A DNA stretch of 64,000 bases from Oceanimonas baumannii (GCF_002245495.1 NZ_NQJF01000001.1:186001-250000), one strand, 5' to 3'; positions 1-11,298 are shown, numbered from the stretch's first letter. A program made the numbers and translations. The notes: a model not told the origin generated them from the sequence alone.

Positions 1-46
1 CGTGCAGGCAGCTACACGGCGTTGGCTACTATACCTGATGTAACTA

Positions 47-604
47 TCAGATTTCCATTAACTCTTTTTCTTTGGCAGCGAGGGCATCGTCTACCAGCTT
101 GATGCTGGAATCGGTAATTTTCTGGATGTCGTCCTGACCACGACGCTCATCATCTTCAGAAATTTCCTTGTCTTTCAGCAGGGTCTTCAGGCTGTTGTTG
201 GCATCGCGACGAATGTTGCGAATGGCAACGCGGCCCTGCTCGGCTTCGTTGCGTACTACCTTGATCAAATCCTTACGGCGTTCTTCGGTCAGCGGCGGCA
301 GCGGAATACGGATCATGGCACCGGCACTGGACGGGTTGAGTCCCAGATCCGACATCATGATGGCTTTTTCCACTGCCTGGATCATGGAGCGATCAAACAC
401 GGTGACCGCCAGCGTGCGGGAGTCTTCGGTGGTAATGTTCGCCAGCTGATTAAGCGGGGTAGAGGCACCATAATAGTCCACGTGAATGGTATCAAGCAGG
501 CTGGGATGGGCACGGCCGGTGCGCACCTTGTTCATCTGGGATTTCAGCGCTTCGATGCTTTTTTCCATACGGGTTTTAGCGTCGGTTTTAATGTCGTTTA
601 TCAC
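47..604 (-). CDS. frr: Ribosome recycling factor
   Basis: Releases the post-termination ribosome from mRNA together with EF-G. The 185-residue product matches the usual family length and shows the typical '[11 protein letters not shown]' segment near residue 29 and the C-terminal 'DDIQKITD' helix. The start is GTG at 604, preceded by AAGGA at good spacing; no ATG lies at the expected N-terminus. It is the last gene seen in the minus-strand run rpsB-tsf-pyrH-frr, which is the conserved bacterial order. The gap to pyrH is 58 bp and holds no obvious terminator, so co-transcription is likely. Its 3' neighbour lies outside the window. Confidence 0.97.
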   Translation of the reverse strand: MINDIKTDAKTRMEKSIEALKSQMNKVRTGRAHPSLLDTIHVDYYGASTPLNQLANITTEDSRTLAVTVFDRSMIQAVEKAIMMSDLGLNPSSAGAMIRIPLPPLTEERRKDLIKVVRNEAEQGRVAIRNIRRDANNSLKTLLKDKEISEDDERRGQDDIQKITDSSIKLVDDALAAKEKELMEI

Positions 605-662
605 GGTCGTTATCCTTTATTTACGGTGAGGGACGGGATCTCTCCCCTCCCCGACTTGAAAA

Positions 663-1394
663 TTATAACTTGTTGCTGATAAGGGTGCCTTCGGTCTCAC
701 CCATTACCGCCCGACGCAAAGCACCCGGCTTGTTCATATTGAACACGCGAATGGGCAGATTGTGGTCCCGCGCCAGGGTAAAGGCAGCCAGGTCCATCAC
801 CTTGAGCTCTCGCTCGAGTACATCATCGTAGCCCAGATGATGATACAGCTCGGCATCAGGGTTCTTGACCGGGTCATCGCTGAACACACCATCGACCTTG
901 GTTGCCTTGAGCACCACATCGGCTTCAATTTCAATGCCGCGCAGACAGGCTGCCGAATCGGTGGTAAAGAAGGGGTTACCGGTGCCGGCAGAGAAAATAA
1001 CCACCCGGCCCTTACGCAGCAGGCTGATGGCATCGGCCCAATTGTAGCTGTCGCAAACTCCTTCAAGAGTAATCGCTGACATCAGACGGGCATTCACATA
1101 AGCACGGTGCAGAGCATCGCGCATGGCCAGACCGTTCATCACGGTAGCCAACATACCCATGTGGTCGCCCACCACGCGGTTCATCCCCGCTTTGGCCAGG
1201 CCCGCACCACGGAACAGGTTACCGCCGCCAATTACCAGGCCGACCTGAACGCCCAGTTCCACCAGTTCCTTGATTTCCTGAGCCATACGCTCCAGTACGG
1301 CGGGATCAATACCAAAGCCTTCTTCTCCCTGCAGGGCTTCGCCACTAAGTTTGAGAAGAATGCGTCTGTATGCGGGTTTCGGATTGGTACTCAT
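663..1394 (-). CDS. pyrH: UMP kinase
   Basis: Phosphorylates UMP to UDP in pyrimidine nucleotide synthesis; cytoplasmic homohexamer of the amino-acid kinase fold. The 243-residue product shows the N-terminal 'LLKLSGEAL' nucleotide-binding segment, '[10 protein letters not shown]' near residue 55 and '[13 protein letters not shown]' near residue 135, all typical of bacterial PyrH. ATG at 1394. It lies 72 bp downstream of tsf and upstream of frr in the conserved translation gene cluster. A perfect hairpin separates it from tsf, so its transcription may be partly uncoupled from rpsB-tsf. Confidence 0.97.
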   Translation of the reverse strand: MSTNPKPAYRRILLKLSGEALQGEEGFGIDPAVLERMAQEIKELVELGVQVGLVIGGGNLFRGAGLAKAGMNRVVGDHMGMLATVMNGLAMRDALHRAYVNARLMSAITLEGVCDSYNWADAISLLRKGRVVIFSAGTGNPFFTTDSAACLRGIEIEADVVLKATKVDGVFSDDPVKNPDAELYHHLGYDDVLERELKVMDLAAFTLARDHNLPIRVFNMNKPGALRRAVMGETEGTLISNKL

Positions 1395-1418
1395 GCTTTC
1401 TATTCCTGGTCATAGAAA

Positions 1419-1441
1419 GACCGCGACGAGATGTCGCGGTC
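1419..1441 (-). terminator. Hairpin between tsf and pyrH, possible partial terminator
   Basis: A 9-bp perfect stem (1419-1427 with 1433-1441) with a 5-nt loop, followed on the minus strand by TTTCT. The short T tract suggests a leaky terminator or an RNA-processing site rather than a full stop. Confidence 0.5.
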
Positions 1442-1466
1442 CGAATAGCATTAAAAAGGCAGAGAA

Positions 1467-2345
1467 TCAGCCTTTGGAAGCGGCGATCTGAGCCTGAACT
1501 TCGGCAGCGAAGTCTTCTTCTTTACGCTCGATACCTTCACCCACTTCGAAGCGGACAAAGCCCAGCGCGTCGGCGCCTTTCTGCTTGAGCAGGTCGGCTA
1601 CAGAGATGGACGGGTCTTTAACAAAAGGCTGACCGGTCAGAGAGATTTCACCGGTGAATTTCTTCATGCGGCCTTCAACCATTTTCTCGGCAATCTCTTT
1701 GGGCTTGCCAGAGTTAACAGCGATTTCCACCTGAATTTCGCGCTCTTTGGCAACGACTTCATCGGATACGTCTTCAGGCTTAACGAACTGCGGGCTGGAA
1801 GCAGCAACGTGCATGGCCACATCTTTGGCCAGCTCTTCGTCGCCACCCTGCAGGTTGGCGATAACGCCAATGCGGGTACCGTGCAGATACGTTACTACGT
1901 TGTCGCCTTCTACCAGCTCTACGCGACGCAGGCTCATGTTCTCGCCGATCTTGGCAATCAGGTTGGTCAGCGCAGTTTCAACGGTTTCACCGCTGGCCAG
2001 CGTGGCGGCTTTCAGCGCTTCTACGTCAGCAATCTTGTTGGCCAGAGCCAGCTCAACAATCTGATCACCCAGAGCCAGGAAGCTGGCGTCCTTGGCAACG
2101 AAATCGGTTTCGCTGTTCATTTCTACCAGTACGGCTACGTTGCCAGTCTGGCGGGCCAGAATGATACCTTCGGCAGCAATGCGGCCGGCTTTTTTAGCGG
2201 CTTTAGCCTGGCCGGATTTACGCATGTCTTCGATGGCCTGCTCGATGTCGCCATTGGCTTCGATCAGTGCTTTTTTACAGTCCATCATGCCGGCGCCAGT
2301 GCGCTCGCGCAGTTCTTTTACCAGGGCGGCGGTAATGTTTGCCAT
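1467..2345 (-). CDS. tsf: Translation elongation factor Ts
   Basis: Guanine nucleotide exchange factor that recharges EF-Tu with GTP. The 292-residue product has the N-terminal UBA-like domain ('[16 protein letters not shown]', about residues 10-25) and the core signature '[10 protein letters not shown]' near residue 78, which contacts EF-Tu. ATG at 2345. It follows rpsB, as in most bacteria, with a 104-bp spacer that carries an attenuator-like hairpin. Length and motifs are normal for the family. Confidence 0.98.
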   Translation of the reverse strand: MANITAALVKELRERTGAGMMDCKKALIEANGDIEQAIEDMRKSGQAKAAKKAGRIAAEGIILARQTGNVAVLVEMNSETDFVAKDASFLALGDQIVELALANKIADVEALKAATLASGETVETALTNLIAKIGENMSLRRVELVEGDNVVTYLHGTRIGVIANLQGGDEELAKDVAMHVAASSPQFVKPEDVSDEVVAKEREIQVEIAVNSGKPKEIAEKMVEGRMKKFTGEISLTGQPFVKDPSISVADLLKQKGADALGFVRFEVGEGIERKEEDFAAEVQAQIAASKG

Positions 2346-2372
2346 TCGTAATGTCCTCGGTCTTGTTAAGAA

Positions 2373-2395
2373 AACAGGGGCACATAGCCCCTGTT
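2373..2395 (-). terminator. rpsB-tsf intergenic attenuator
   Basis: Stem of 9 bp (2373-2381 with 2387-2395), 5-nt loop, followed on the minus strand by a short T-rich tract (TTCTT). A partial terminator between rpsB and tsf is known in E. coli; this looks equivalent and would lower tsf relative to rpsB. Confidence 0.7.
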
Positions 2396-2449
2396 AACCT
2401 ATAACTTGCGTATGGTTAATAAAGGCGTGAGCATCGAGCTCAGTCTTTA

Positions 2450-3175
2450 TTATTCTTCTACGACGTAGTTGTCTTCAGCTTGCACGGCCAGATCCTGGGC
2501 GCGAGCAGCATTCACGGCGTCAGCAGCAGCATTCAGATACAGCTGAACGGCACGGATGGCGTCATCGTTGCCGGGGATGATGTAGTCAACGCTGTCCGGG
2601 TTGGAGTTGGTGTCTACAACAGATACCACGGGGATGCCCAGGTTGTTGGCTTCCTTGATGGCGATGTGCTCGTGATCCGCATCGATAACGAACAGTACGT
2701 CGGGCAGACCGCCCATGTCCTTGATACCACCCAGAGACTTCTCAAGCTTTTCCATTTCGCGAGTACGCATCAGCGCCTCTTTCTTGGTCAGCTTTTCAAA
2801 GGTACCGTCCTGAGCCTGAGCTTCCAGGTCTTTCAGGCGGCTGATGGACTGACGCACGGTTTTCCAGTTGGTCAGCATACCGCCCAGCCAGCGATGGTTC
2901 ACATAGAACTGATCGCAGTTGGTAGCGGCTTCTTTTACGGCTTCAGAGGCTGCGCGCTTGGTACCAACAAACAGGATTTTACCTTTCTTGGAAGCAACGT
3001 TACCCAGGTAGTTCAGCGCATCGTTGAACAGGGGAACGGTTTTTTCCAGGTTGATGATGTGAACCCGGTTGCTGGCGCCGAAAATGTAAGGCTTCATCTT
3101 GGGGTTCCAGAAACGGGTCTGGTGACCGAAGTGAACGCCGGCTTTCAGCATGTCGCGCATAGATACTTGTGCCAT
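2450..3175 (-). CDS. rpsB: 30S ribosomal protein S2
   Basis: Structural protein of the small ribosomal subunit, bound late near S1. The product is 241 residues when started at the ATG at 3175, giving the canonical N-terminus '[20 protein letters not shown]'. An upstream in-frame extension to 3292 is rejected because it reads through the conserved leader and because GAGG lies just before 3175. Signatures include '[12 protein letters not shown]' and '[15 protein letters not shown]'. First gene of the rpsB-tsf-pyrH-frr run and divergent from map. S2 is known to repress its own operon through the leader, and a similar leader is visible here. Confidence 0.98.
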   Translation of the reverse strand: MAQVSMRDMLKAGVHFGHQTRFWNPKMKPYIFGASNRVHIINLEKTVPLFNDALNYLGNVASKKGKILFVGTKRAASEAVKEAATNCDQFYVNHRWLGGMLTNWKTVRQSISRLKDLEAQAQDGTFEKLTKKEALMRTREMEKLEKSLGGIKDMGGLPDVLFVIDADHEHIAIKEANNLGIPVVSVVDTNSNPDSVDYIIPGNDDAIRAVQLYLNAAADAVNAARAQDLAVQAEDNYVVEE

Positions 3176-3333
3176 GATTTCCTCAAATATGTATTGGGTT
3201 AGGCCTCCACACATCCCATGACTCCGACCCGAAGGCACCCTGGAGCATGTGCCGATGTGTGTGTGTGTTAAATAAAGTGAATGTTGTCGCAATGCCCGGT
3301 TTTATTAAACCCAGCACCACGGCGCGCTTTATA
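3176..3333 (-). promoter_or_regulatory. rpsB promoter and S2-responsive leader
   Basis: On the minus strand a TATAAA -10 box (3333-3328) is followed by a GC-rich discriminator, as expected for stringently controlled ribosomal promoters. About 145 nt of untranslated leader then runs to the rpsB ATG. It contains a GTGGAGGCCTAACCC segment near 3200 that resembles the conserved part of the enterobacterial rpsB leader, the target of S2 autoregulation. The -35 box is not clear. Function is inferred from similarity to the E. coli case. Confidence 0.6.
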
Positions 3334-3452
3334 CCACAATTGCCATGGCCGCACCAGTACGACAGCCAATTTCGGTGCTGGAAGTTAGGAGCCGGCAAGG
3401 GTACACTTTTGGCCCTTCACGGGTACACCCGCCAGTCATTACAGAGACAAGT

Positions 3453-4238
3453 ATGAGCATAGTCATAAAAACACCGGAAGAAATCGAAAAAATGCGCGTA
3501 GCCGGCCGGCTGGCTGCCGAGGTGCTGGAAATGATCGAGCCTTATATCAAGCCCGGCGTCACCACAGACGAACTCAACCAGATCTGTCACGACTATATCG
3601 TGAATGAACAAAGCGCCATTCCGGCGCCACTGAACTATCACGGCTTTCCAAAGTCGATCTGTACCTCGGTCAACCATGTTATCTGTCATGGCATTCCGTC
3701 CGACAAAAAGCTGAAAGACGGTGATATTCTCAATATCGACATCACCGTTATCAAAGATGGTTACCACGGCGACACCTCCAAAATGTTTACCGTGGGCAAG
3801 CCCAGCATTATGTCTGAACGCCTGTGCCGGGTAACCCAGGAGTGCATGGAAATCGGTATCAAAATGGTGAAGGACGGCGTGCACCTGGGTGACATTGGTG
3901 CTGCCATTCAGAAACATGCCGAAGCCCATAATTATTCCGTGGTACGTGAGTATTGTGGTCACGGCATTGGCAAGGAATTTCACGAAGAGCCTCAGGTACT
4001 GCATTACGGCAAGCCCGGCACCGGTGAGGTGCTGAAAGCAGGCATGTGCCTGACCATTGAGCCCATGATCAACGTCGGCAAGCGCCATAGCAAAATGCTG
4101 AACGACGGCTGGACGGTCGTGACCAAGGATCGCAGTCTGTCGGCCCAGTACGAGCACACCATTCTGGTGACCGAAACCGGCTGTGAAGTGCTGACCCTGC
4201 GCAAGGACGATACCCTGCCGCGGATCATCACCGCCTGA
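3453..4238 (+). CDS. map: Type I methionine aminopeptidase
   Basis: Removes the initiator methionine from nascent proteins; a dinuclear metalloenzyme. The product is 261 residues from the ATG at 3453 ('[20 protein letters not shown]'); the in-frame extension to 3345 reads through the promoter region and is rejected. Metal ligands are visible in '[19 protein letters not shown]' (two Asp), '[14 protein letters not shown]' (His), 'LTIEPMIN' (Glu) and '[10 protein letters not shown]' (Glu). Divergent from rpsB, the usual arrangement in gammaproteobacteria. A perfect hairpin follows at 4256-4275. Confidence 0.97.
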   Translation: MSIVIKTPEEIEKMRVAGRLAAEVLEMIEPYIKPGVTTDELNQICHDYIVNEQSAIPAPLNYHGFPKSICTSVNHVICHGIPSDKKLKDGDILNIDITVIKDGYHGDTSKMFTVGKPSIMSERLCRVTQECMEIGIKMVKDGVHLGDIGAAIQKHAEAHNYSVVREYCGHGIGKEFHEEPQVLHYGKPGTGEVLKAGMCLTIEPMINVGKRHSKMLNDGWTVVTKDRSLSAQYEHTILVTETGCEVLTLRKDDTLPRIITA

Positions 4239-4255
4239 AGCGCCTTGCGTCCGTC

Positions 4256-4275
4256 GCCCCTGCTCAGGCAGGGGC
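4256..4275 (+). terminator. Hairpin downstream of map
   Basis: 8-bp perfect GC-rich stem (4256-4263 with 4268-4275), 4-nt loop, 17 bp after the map stop. It has no T tract, so it may stabilise the transcript end or act with Rho rather than as a classic terminator. Confidence 0.4.
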
Positions 4276-4302
4276 CCATGTACAGGTAACCAAGCCCTGT
4301 TC

Positions 4303-4329
4303 ATGGATTCCCGCCTGCGCGGGAATGAC
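4303..4329. repeat. REP-like palindromic repeat
   Basis: An 8-bp perfect stem ATTCCCGC/GCGGGAAT (4307-4314 with 4319-4326) flanked by CATGG and by ATGAC. This is the common short palindromic repeat type found between genes in many proteobacteria. A related copy lies at 45191-45223, and degenerate copies are suspected near 35053 and 41608. Confidence 0.6.
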
Positions 4330-4357
4330 TCATTCTCACCGTGTTGACAGAACCCCC

Positions 4358-4948
4358 ATGAAACCCACTTACTCCCGCCGCCCCCGCAAGCCAGCCTCAA
4401 GAAAACCTTCCGGCCCACCCGTGACCTTGCTGCTCAACAAACCCTATATGGTGTTGTGCCAGTTCACCGACGCCGGTGGCCGGGAAACCCTGGCTGACTA
4501 TGTGAATGAGCCCGGGGTGTATGCCGCCGGCCGGCTCGACCGGGACAGCGAAGGCCTGCTGGTACTGACCAGTGACGGCGCACTCAATGCCCGACTGACC
4601 CAGCCCGGACGCAAAACCGCCAAAACCTACTGGGTGCAGGTAGAGGGAGATCCCAGCGAGGCCGATCTCGATAAACTACGCCAGGGGGTGGAGCTGAAGG
4701 ACGGCCCCACCCTGCCGGCCCGGGTGAAACGCATGGACGAACCGGCAGTGTGGCCGCGCACCCCCCCGATTCGCGAGCGCCAGAATATTCCCACCAGCTG
4801 GCTGGAGATTAACATCACCGAAGGGCGTAACCGTCAGGTACGGCGCATGACCGCCCATATCGGTTTTCCCACCCTGCGGCTTATTCGCTATGCCGTGGGT
4901 AACTGGACCCTGGGGGATTTGCAGCCTGGTCAATGGAGAAAGCCATGA
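4358..4948 (+). CDS. rluE: 23S rRNA pseudouridine(2457) synthase
   Basis: Isomerises a single uridine in 23S rRNA; RsuA-type pseudouridine synthase without an N-terminal S4 domain, as in E. coli RluE. The product is 196 residues from the ATG at 4358; an earlier in-frame start at 4325 lies in the repeat region and is rejected. The catalytic loop '[19 protein letters not shown]' (Asp) is near residue 60, and the C-terminal '[10 protein letters not shown]' motif is present. It overlaps nudJ by 4 bp (ATGA) and starts the conserved rluE-nudJ-mnmA-hflD-purB block. Confidence 0.95.
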   Translation: MKPTYSRRPRKPASRKPSGPPVTLLLNKPYMVLCQFTDAGGRETLADYVNEPGVYAAGRLDRDSEGLLVLTSDGALNARLTQPGRKTAKTYWVQVEGDPSEADLDKLRQGVELKDGPTLPARVKRMDEPAVWPRTPPIRERQNIPTSWLEINITEGRNRQVRRMTAHIGFPTLRLIRYAVGNWTLGDLQPGQWRKP

Positions 4949-5391
4949 GTCATGCAGTAACCCTGGCGGTGATTGTGCGCGCCGGCGAGCGTTTCCTGAT
5001 GGTGGAAGAGTGGCAGCAAGGCAGCGTCATGTTCAATCAGCCAGCAGGCCATCTGGAACCGGGCGAAAACCTGCTGGACGGAGCAAAGCGCGAGCTGCTG
5101 GAAGAAACCGGTCTGACCCTGCCTCTTGAACAGGCGGTCGCAGTGTACCAGTATACGGCACCGGACAACGGCAAGCACTTTGTGCGCTTTACCTTTTGTA
5201 CCGAGGTGCTCGAGCCGCTCGCGACCAATCCGCAGGACCCCGACGGCGATATTATCCGCTGCCACTGGTTGACCCTGACCGAGATAGAAGCCCTCGGCGA
5301 ACAACTGCGCAGCCCGCTGATCCTGGCTTCCTTCCGGGACTATCTTGCCGGTGAGCGCTTTCCGGTATCGGCACTGAAGCCGGCACCATAG
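4945..5391 (+). CDS. nudJ: Nudix phosphatase NudJ
   Basis: Hydrolyses nucleoside tri- and diphosphates and, in E. coli, the thiamine precursor HMP-PP. The 148-residue product has a complete Nudix box, '[20 protein letters not shown]' followed by TGL, at about residues 35-57. Start chosen at 4945 because GGAGA (4935-4939) is well spaced and the ATGA overlap with the rluE stop indicates coupling; an ATG at 4933 would leave no binding site. The gene order rluE-nudJ-mnmA matches E. coli. Confidence 0.94.
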   Translation: MSHAVTLAVIVRAGERFLMVEEWQQGSVMFNQPAGHLEPGENLLDGAKRELLEETGLTLPLEQAVAVYQYTAPDNGKHFVRFTFCTEVLEPLATNPQDPDGDIIRCHWLTLTEIEALGEQLRSPLILASFRDYLAGERFPVSALKPAP

Positions 5392-5466
5392 CAGGTTATG
5401 ACGAGTCCCAACATGTCGGCGAGCGGTTCGGAATGTTGGGATTCGCTTCGCTTATCACCAACCTGC
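5391..5466. repeat. Nested inverted-repeat element
   Basis: An outer pair GCAGGTT/AACCTGC (5391-5397 and 5460-5466) encloses an inner perfect 9-bp pair TCCCAACAT/ATGTTGGGA (5406-5414 and 5433-5441). The right arm, with GATTCGCTTCGCT, resembles a short repeat common between genes in gammaproteobacteria. It begins at the last base of the nudJ stop codon. The remaining spacer to mnmA (5467-5590) shows no gene. Confidence 0.6.
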
Positions 5467-5590
5467 GGCCCTGCAGGCTAAGGAAGACGATTTCCTGTTC
5501 AGCATTCCCCCTCCCCGGAGAAAGCTCCCTCCCCCTGACGGCATTTGTCTGGTAAAATAGCGCCCGTTTTGCAATCGGGTAATGGGCGTT

Positions 5591-6697
5591 ATGAGCGATA
5601 ACAGTCAGGTTAAAGTGATTGTCGGCATGTCCGGCGGTGTGGATTCCTCAGTCTCGGCGTATCTGCTGCAACAGCAGGGCTATCAGGTCGAGGGCCTGTT
5701 CATGAAGAACTGGGAAGAAGACGACACCGACGAGTACTGTTCCGCGGCAGAAGATCTGCGCGATGCTCAGGCGGTGTGCGACAAACTCGGCATCGAGCTG
5801 CATACCATCAACTTTGCTGCCGAATACTGGGACAATGTGTTCGAACATTTTCTGGCGGAATACAAAGCCGGCCGCACCCCCAACCCGGATATTCTTTGCA
5901 ACAAGGAAATCAAATTCAAGGCGTTCCTGGAGTTTGCCGCCGAGGATCTGGGCGCCGATTACATCGCCACCGGCCATTATGTACGCCGCAGCTTTGACGA
6001 GGAACCGAAACTGCTGCGTGGTCTCGACGGCAACAAGGATCAGAGCTATTTCCTGTATACCCTGAGTTCACAACAGGTGGCCAAAAGCCTGTTCCCGGTA
6101 GGCGAACTGGAAAAGCCCGAAGTACGGCGTATTGCCGAACAGCTGGAGCTGGTTACCGCCAAGAAAAAAGATTCCACCGGCATCTGCTTTATCGGCGAAC
6201 GCAAGTTTACCGATTTTCTGGCCCGTTACCTGCCCGCCCAACCCGGAAATATTGAAACCGTAAACGGCGAGGTTATCGGTCAGCATCAGGGACTTATGTA
6301 TCACACCCTCGGCCAACGCAAGGGACTGGGCATCGGCGGCCTTAAAAACGCCGGCGACGAACCCTGGTATGTGGTCGACAAAGAGGTGGAACGCAACGTG
6401 CTGGTGGTGGCCCAGGGCGATCATCCCCGTCTTTATTCCGATGGTTTAATCGCCCGTCAGCTGCACTGGGTAGATCGCCGCACAGTAACCGAGCCCCTGC
6501 GCTGCACCGTGAAAACCCGCTACCGTCAGACCGATATTCCCTGCACCATCGAGCCGGTGGACGCCGACACCATTCGCGTGCTGTTCGATGAGCCTCAGGC
6601 GGCAGTCACCCCCGGTCAGTCGGCAGTATTTTACCTGAATGAGGTATGCTTGGGCGGCGGTATTATTGAAACCCGGTTCAACAAGGATCAAGCGTGA
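5591..6697 (+). CDS. mnmA: tRNA-specific 2-thiouridylase MnmA
   Basis: Adds sulfur to C2 of U34 in tRNA-Lys, -Glu and -Gln, receiving persulfide from the Tus relay. The 368-residue product equals the E. coli length when started at the ATG at 5591; an ATG at 5582 in frame adds three residues. The PP-loop 'GMSGGVDSS' is near residue 12. The two catalytic cysteines sit in '[12 protein letters not shown]' and '[10 protein letters not shown]'. It overlaps hflD by 4 bp (GTGA), which indicates translational coupling as in E. coli. Confidence 0.97.
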   Translation: MSDNSQVKVIVGMSGGVDSSVSAYLLQQQGYQVEGLFMKNWEEDDTDEYCSAAEDLRDAQAVCDKLGIELHTINFAAEYWDNVFEHFLAEYKAGRTPNPDILCNKEIKFKAFLEFAAEDLGADYIATGHYVRRSFDEEPKLLRGLDGNKDQSYFLYTLSSQQVAKSLFPVGELEKPEVRRIAEQLELVTAKKKDSTGICFIGERKFTDFLARYLPAQPGNIETVNGEVIGQHQGLMYHTLGQRKGLGIGGLKNAGDEPWYVVDKEVERNVLVVAQGDHPRLYSDGLIARQLHWVDRRTVTEPLRCTVKTRYRQTDIPCTIEPVDADTIRVLFDEPQAAVTPGQSAVFYLNEVCLGGGIIETRFNKDQA

Positions 6698-7314
6698 GTC
6701 ACAGTCTGGAAAACCAAACCCTGGCCTTTGCCGGCATCTGCCAGGCCGCACGCCTGGTGCAGCAGGTCGCTCGTCAGGGTGTTATCGACGATAAGGAAGT
6801 GCTGGCTACTACCCTGAACAGCATACTGGTCACTGACGCCGAACAGACGGCAGACGTTTACGGCGGTCACGATAACCTGCGACTGGGGTATAACACCCTG
6901 ATCGAACAGCTGAACGGCGACAGCAACAAAAAGGATGCCGAGCTCACCCGCTATCTGGTAGGAGTGGTGGCGCTGGAACGCAAGCTCGCCAAGCGGCGGG
7001 ATCTGATGTCGATGCTGGGCGAGCGCATCAGTCAGGTAAAGCGTCAGCTGCATCATTTTGATCTGCTCGATGAACAGGTACTGGCTAACCTGGCCGGCAT
7101 TTACAGCGACATTGTCAGCCCCATCGGACCACGCATTCAGGTGGCGGGCAACCCGAGCTTTTTACAGCAGCCTATGGTACAGCACCAGATCCGCGCCCTG
7201 CTGCTGGCAGGCATTCGCAGCGCCGTGCTGTGGCGTCAGCTCGGCGGCAAACGCCGGCATATTCTGTTTTCCCGCAAACGGCTGGTGGCTCAGGCCCAGG
7301 CCGCTCTGCGTTAG
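6694..7314 (+). CDS. hflD: High frequency lysogenization protein HflD
   Basis: Membrane-associated protein of about 206 residues. In E. coli it binds phage lambda CII and affects lysogeny; its cellular role is not settled. The whole product is helical, with typical segments '[13 protein letters not shown]' and '[12 protein letters not shown]'. The start is GTG at 6694, overlapping the mnmA stop in GTGA. Context mnmA-hflD-purB is the E. coli order. No membrane segment is evident, in line with peripheral attachment. Confidence 0.93.
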   Translation: MSHSLENQTLAFAGICQAARLVQQVARQGVIDDKEVLATTLNSILVTDAEQTADVYGGHDNLRLGYNTLIEQLNGDSNKKDAELTRYLVGVVALERKLAKRRDLMSMLGERISQVKRQLHHFDLLDEQVLANLAGIYSDIVSPIGPRIQVAGNPSFLQQPMVQHQIRALLLAGIRSAVLWRQLGGKRRHILFSRKRLVAQAQAALR

Positions 7315-7328
7315 TGATGTTGTTTTAA

Positions 7329-8729
<1,401 letters not shown>

Positions 8730-8737
8730 TATCCCGC

Positions 8738-8761
8738 GGGCGAAGCAACCCTGCTTCGCCC
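8738..8761 (+). terminator. Hairpin downstream of purB
   Basis: 10-bp perfect stem (8738-8747 with 8752-8761) and 4-nt loop, 8 bp after the purB stop. The T tract is poor, so termination may be partial. Confidence 0.5.
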
Positions 8762-8890
8762 TGCTTCACAAATTTGTGCATCCATCATGCTGCAGCTTGC
8801 GGCAGACCACAAAAACGACGCTTTCCCTTCGCTTTTTTTCCTTTGCTCTCACTAACATGCTATCCGGTTTTCAGCAGGAGCAGCGTTAGT

Positions 8891-10606
8891 ATGAACAGCC
8901 GTACAAGAGACATGGCGCATATTGTCATGCGCGGATTCGATGCCTTTCATCGTTATTTTCTGGTGATCACTCTGGGGGCCAAAAGCCGCTTTGAGGCCCA
9001 GGACTGGAGCGGAGTACAGCTGGCCTCACGCCGACGCATCTGGCTATATGATGAGCATGTAAACAATACAGTACGCGCCGTACTCGACTATAACCGGGGG
9101 CCCTTACGTCACCAGGAACTGAAAGCCCTCAAACAGGCCTTTAACGATCTGTTGATCACCCATTCCAATCCGGATATGGCTGAATCTTTTTACAACTCGG
9201 TCTATCGGCGCTCCACCCGCCATCGCAGCATTCGTGCCGAAAACCTCTATGTGCATCCTTTTGTACCTTATCCGGGCAAGCAGGATCTGGCTTCATGCAC
9301 CTGGCAATACCGGGTTGTTCCCGGCGAGCTGAACCAAACTCTGCAACATCTGCTGGCAAGATTCAGACTGGAATTACCCTTTGCCAGGTTAGAACAGGAT
9401 CTGACATATCTGAAACACACTCTGAACGAAGCGGGGCTAACCGATTCCCCCTTCACTCTTACCGTGATCAATACCCTGTTTTACCGCAACAAGGGGGCTT
9501 ACCTCATTGGCCGGCTGGAACACCCCGAAGGGCCACAGCCCTTTATTCTGCCCATCCTGCATGAAGCAGACGGCCTGGTGATCGACACCCTGCTGCTGAG
9601 TCAGGACAATGCATCCATTCTGTTTGGCTTTGCCCGCGCTTATTTTATGGTGTGGTGTCCCCGGCCTTCATTGCTGGTACAGTTTCTGCGGCCGCTGTTG
9701 CCCAACAAGTCTGACTATGAAATTTATAACGCCATCGGCTGGCAGAAACATGGCAAGACCATTTTTTACCGGGGTTTTTTACAGCATCTGCAGCGCTCGC
9801 GGGACCAGTTTGTACCGGCCAAAGGCATTAAAGGCATGGTGATGTGCGTGTTTACCCTGCCTTCTTTTGATGTGGTCTTCAAGGTCATCAAAGATCATGT
9901 AACTCCGCCCAAAACCGTGAACCGCGATACCGTCAAAGCCAAATACCGGCTGGTAAAACAACACGACAGGGTCGGGCGTATGGCCGACACCATGGAGTTC
10001 ACCAATTTTGAACTGCCGCTCAATCGCATCGCCCCCGAGCTGCTGGAGGAATTACAGCGGGAGGTCCCCTCCCAGCTTACCTTCAAGGAAGACCGGCTGA
10101 TTATTCACCACCTTTATACCGAGCGGCGCATGACGCCATTCAACCTTCATCTGGAGCAAGTGCAAGAAGAGCAGTTGCACCATGCCCTGGACGAATACGC
10201 CAGCGCCCTCAAGCAACTGGCTGCCGCCAATATCTTCCCCGGCGATATGCTGTTCAAGAACTTTGGCGTTACCCGCCACGGCCGGGTGATATTCTACGAT
10301 TATGACGAAATCGCCTATATGACCGAATGTCATTTTCGCGACATCCCCAAAACAGATCACCTGCAGGACCAGCTCAACCCCGAGCCATGGTACTCGGTTG
10401 GGCCTAGCGATGTTTTTCCCGAGGAATTTAAAACCTTTCTGCTCTATAACCCGCGTATTCGTGCCGCCTTTGATGAACAGCATATGGAGCTGTTTACCGC
10501 AGGCTACTGGCGCCAATTACAAAATAATATTACCCAGGGCCGGGTAGAAGACATCTTTCCCTACCGGCGGCAACAACGGTTTAAATACAAGTACGGGGAG
10601 GAGTGA
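8891..10606 (+). CDS. aceK: Isocitrate dehydrogenase kinase/phosphatase
   Basis: Bifunctional enzyme that phosphorylates isocitrate dehydrogenase to send carbon into the glyoxylate shunt and reverses this when not needed. The 571-residue product starts at ATG 8891 with AGGAG at 8876-8880; the longer frame to 8774 is rejected because it covers this binding site. The kinase core is clear: 'GIKGMVMCVFTLPSFD', 'VFKVIKD', 'VKQHDRVGRMADT' and 'NFGVTRHGRVIFYDYDE'. In E. coli aceK follows aceB-aceA; here neither is adjacent and purB is upstream. Malate synthase G lies about 7 kb away. Confidence 0.96.
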   Translation: MNSRTRDMAHIVMRGFDAFHRYFLVITLGAKSRFEAQDWSGVQLASRRRIWLYDEHVNNTVRAVLDYNRGPLRHQELKALKQAFNDLLITHSNPDMAESFYNSVYRRSTRHRSIRAENLYVHPFVPYPGKQDLASCTWQYRVVPGELNQTLQHLLARFRLELPFARLEQDLTYLKHTLNEAGLTDSPFTLTVINTLFYRNKGAYLIGRLEHPEGPQPFILPILHEADGLVIDTLLLSQDNASILFGFARAYFMVWCPRPSLLVQFLRPLLPNKSDYEIYNAIGWQKHGKTIFYRGFLQHLQRSRDQFVPAKGIKGMVMCVFTLPSFDVVFKVIKDHVTPPKTVNRDTVKAKYRLVKQHDRVGRMADTMEFTNFELPLNRIAPELLEELQREVPSQLTFKEDRLIIHHLYTERRMTPFNLHLEQVQEEQLHHALDEYASALKQLAAANIFPGDMLFKNFGVTRHGRVIFYDYDEIAYMTECHFRDIPKTDHLQDQLNPEPWYSVGPSDVFPEEFKTFLLYNPRIRAAFDEQHMELFTAGYWRQLQNNITQGRVEDIFPYRRQQRFKYKYGEE

Positions 10607-10686
10607 CCCCCGCCCGGGCCTTCCTGCGCCAGCACCGGGTATACACAGTGCTCACCTCTCCGGGGAAGGATGGGAGGGGGATGCCC

Positions 10687-11178
10687 TTATAACTGCGGGT
10701 GGCTCAGCGGCTCGCGGGAAACCAGCACACCATTGGCATCGGAATACACATAATCCCCCGGATAAATGGTGACACCGGCAAAGGTGACTGGCACCTCCGT
10801 GACCCCTTCACCGCGTTTTTCTGAGCGGACCGGGCACGCAGCGAGCGCCTTGATGCCCAGGGCCAGGCCACCCAGCGTACCGGCATCACGGATCGCACCG
10901 TGGATCACAACCCCTTCCCAGCCGTTTTCCAGCGCTTTTTCTGCCAGCAGGTCGCCCATCAGGGCGCAGCGCAGCAAGCCGCCACCGTCCACTACCAGCA
11001 CCTTGCCGGTTCCGGGCTGCGACACCAGTTCACGCACCCGGGAGTTGTCTTCATAGCAACGCACCGTTACCGCTTGTCCCCAGAACAGGGGCTCGGCACC
11101 AAAGTCACGAAATATGGCATCAAGCACCTTCACTTTATCTGCATGTTCGTCACACAGATCCGGTAATAAATCAATCAT
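10687..11178 (-). CDS. RraA-family protein
   Basis: Family members either inhibit RNase E (RraA) or act as metal-dependent aldolases on 4-hydroxy-4-methyl-2-oxoglutarate or oxaloacetate. The 163-residue product has the family core 'VLVVDGGGLLRCALMGD' near residue 70 and 'GWEGVVIHGAIRD' near residue 92. The latter carries the glycine and the Arg-Asp pair typical of the aldolase-active branch, so the aldolase role is at least as likely as RNase E control. A strong GGAGG precedes the ATG at 11178. Convergent with aceK; divergent from arcA. Confidence 0.88.
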   Translation of the reverse strand: MIDLLPDLCDEHADKVKVLDAIFRDFGAEPLFWGQAVTVRCYEDNSRVRELVSQPGTGKVLVVDGGGLLRCALMGDLLAEKALENGWEGVVIHGAIRDAGTLGGLALGIKALAACPVRSEKRGEGVTEVPVTFAGVTIYPGDYVYSDANGVLVSREPLSHPQL

Positions 11179-11284
11179 ATACCCTCCGTTTTAATGCACC
11201 TTTCCGGCCCTGACGGCAATGCTCTGGACCAGTTCCAAAGTGTAACAGTACGCTAAAAAAACAGCAGTTTTGTTAAATTGAGGC

Positions 11285-11298
11285 TTGACCTGGATCAA
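11285..11298. promoter_or_regulatory. FNR-like binding site upstream of arcA
   Basis: TTGAC-CTGG-ATCAA matches the FNR consensus TTGAT-N4-ATCAA at 9 of 10 fixed bases. arcA is FNR-activated in E. coli, so anaerobic activation is likely here. It lies about 305 bp before the arcA ATG, implying a long leader or a distal promoter; it could instead act on rraA. Confidence 0.6.
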
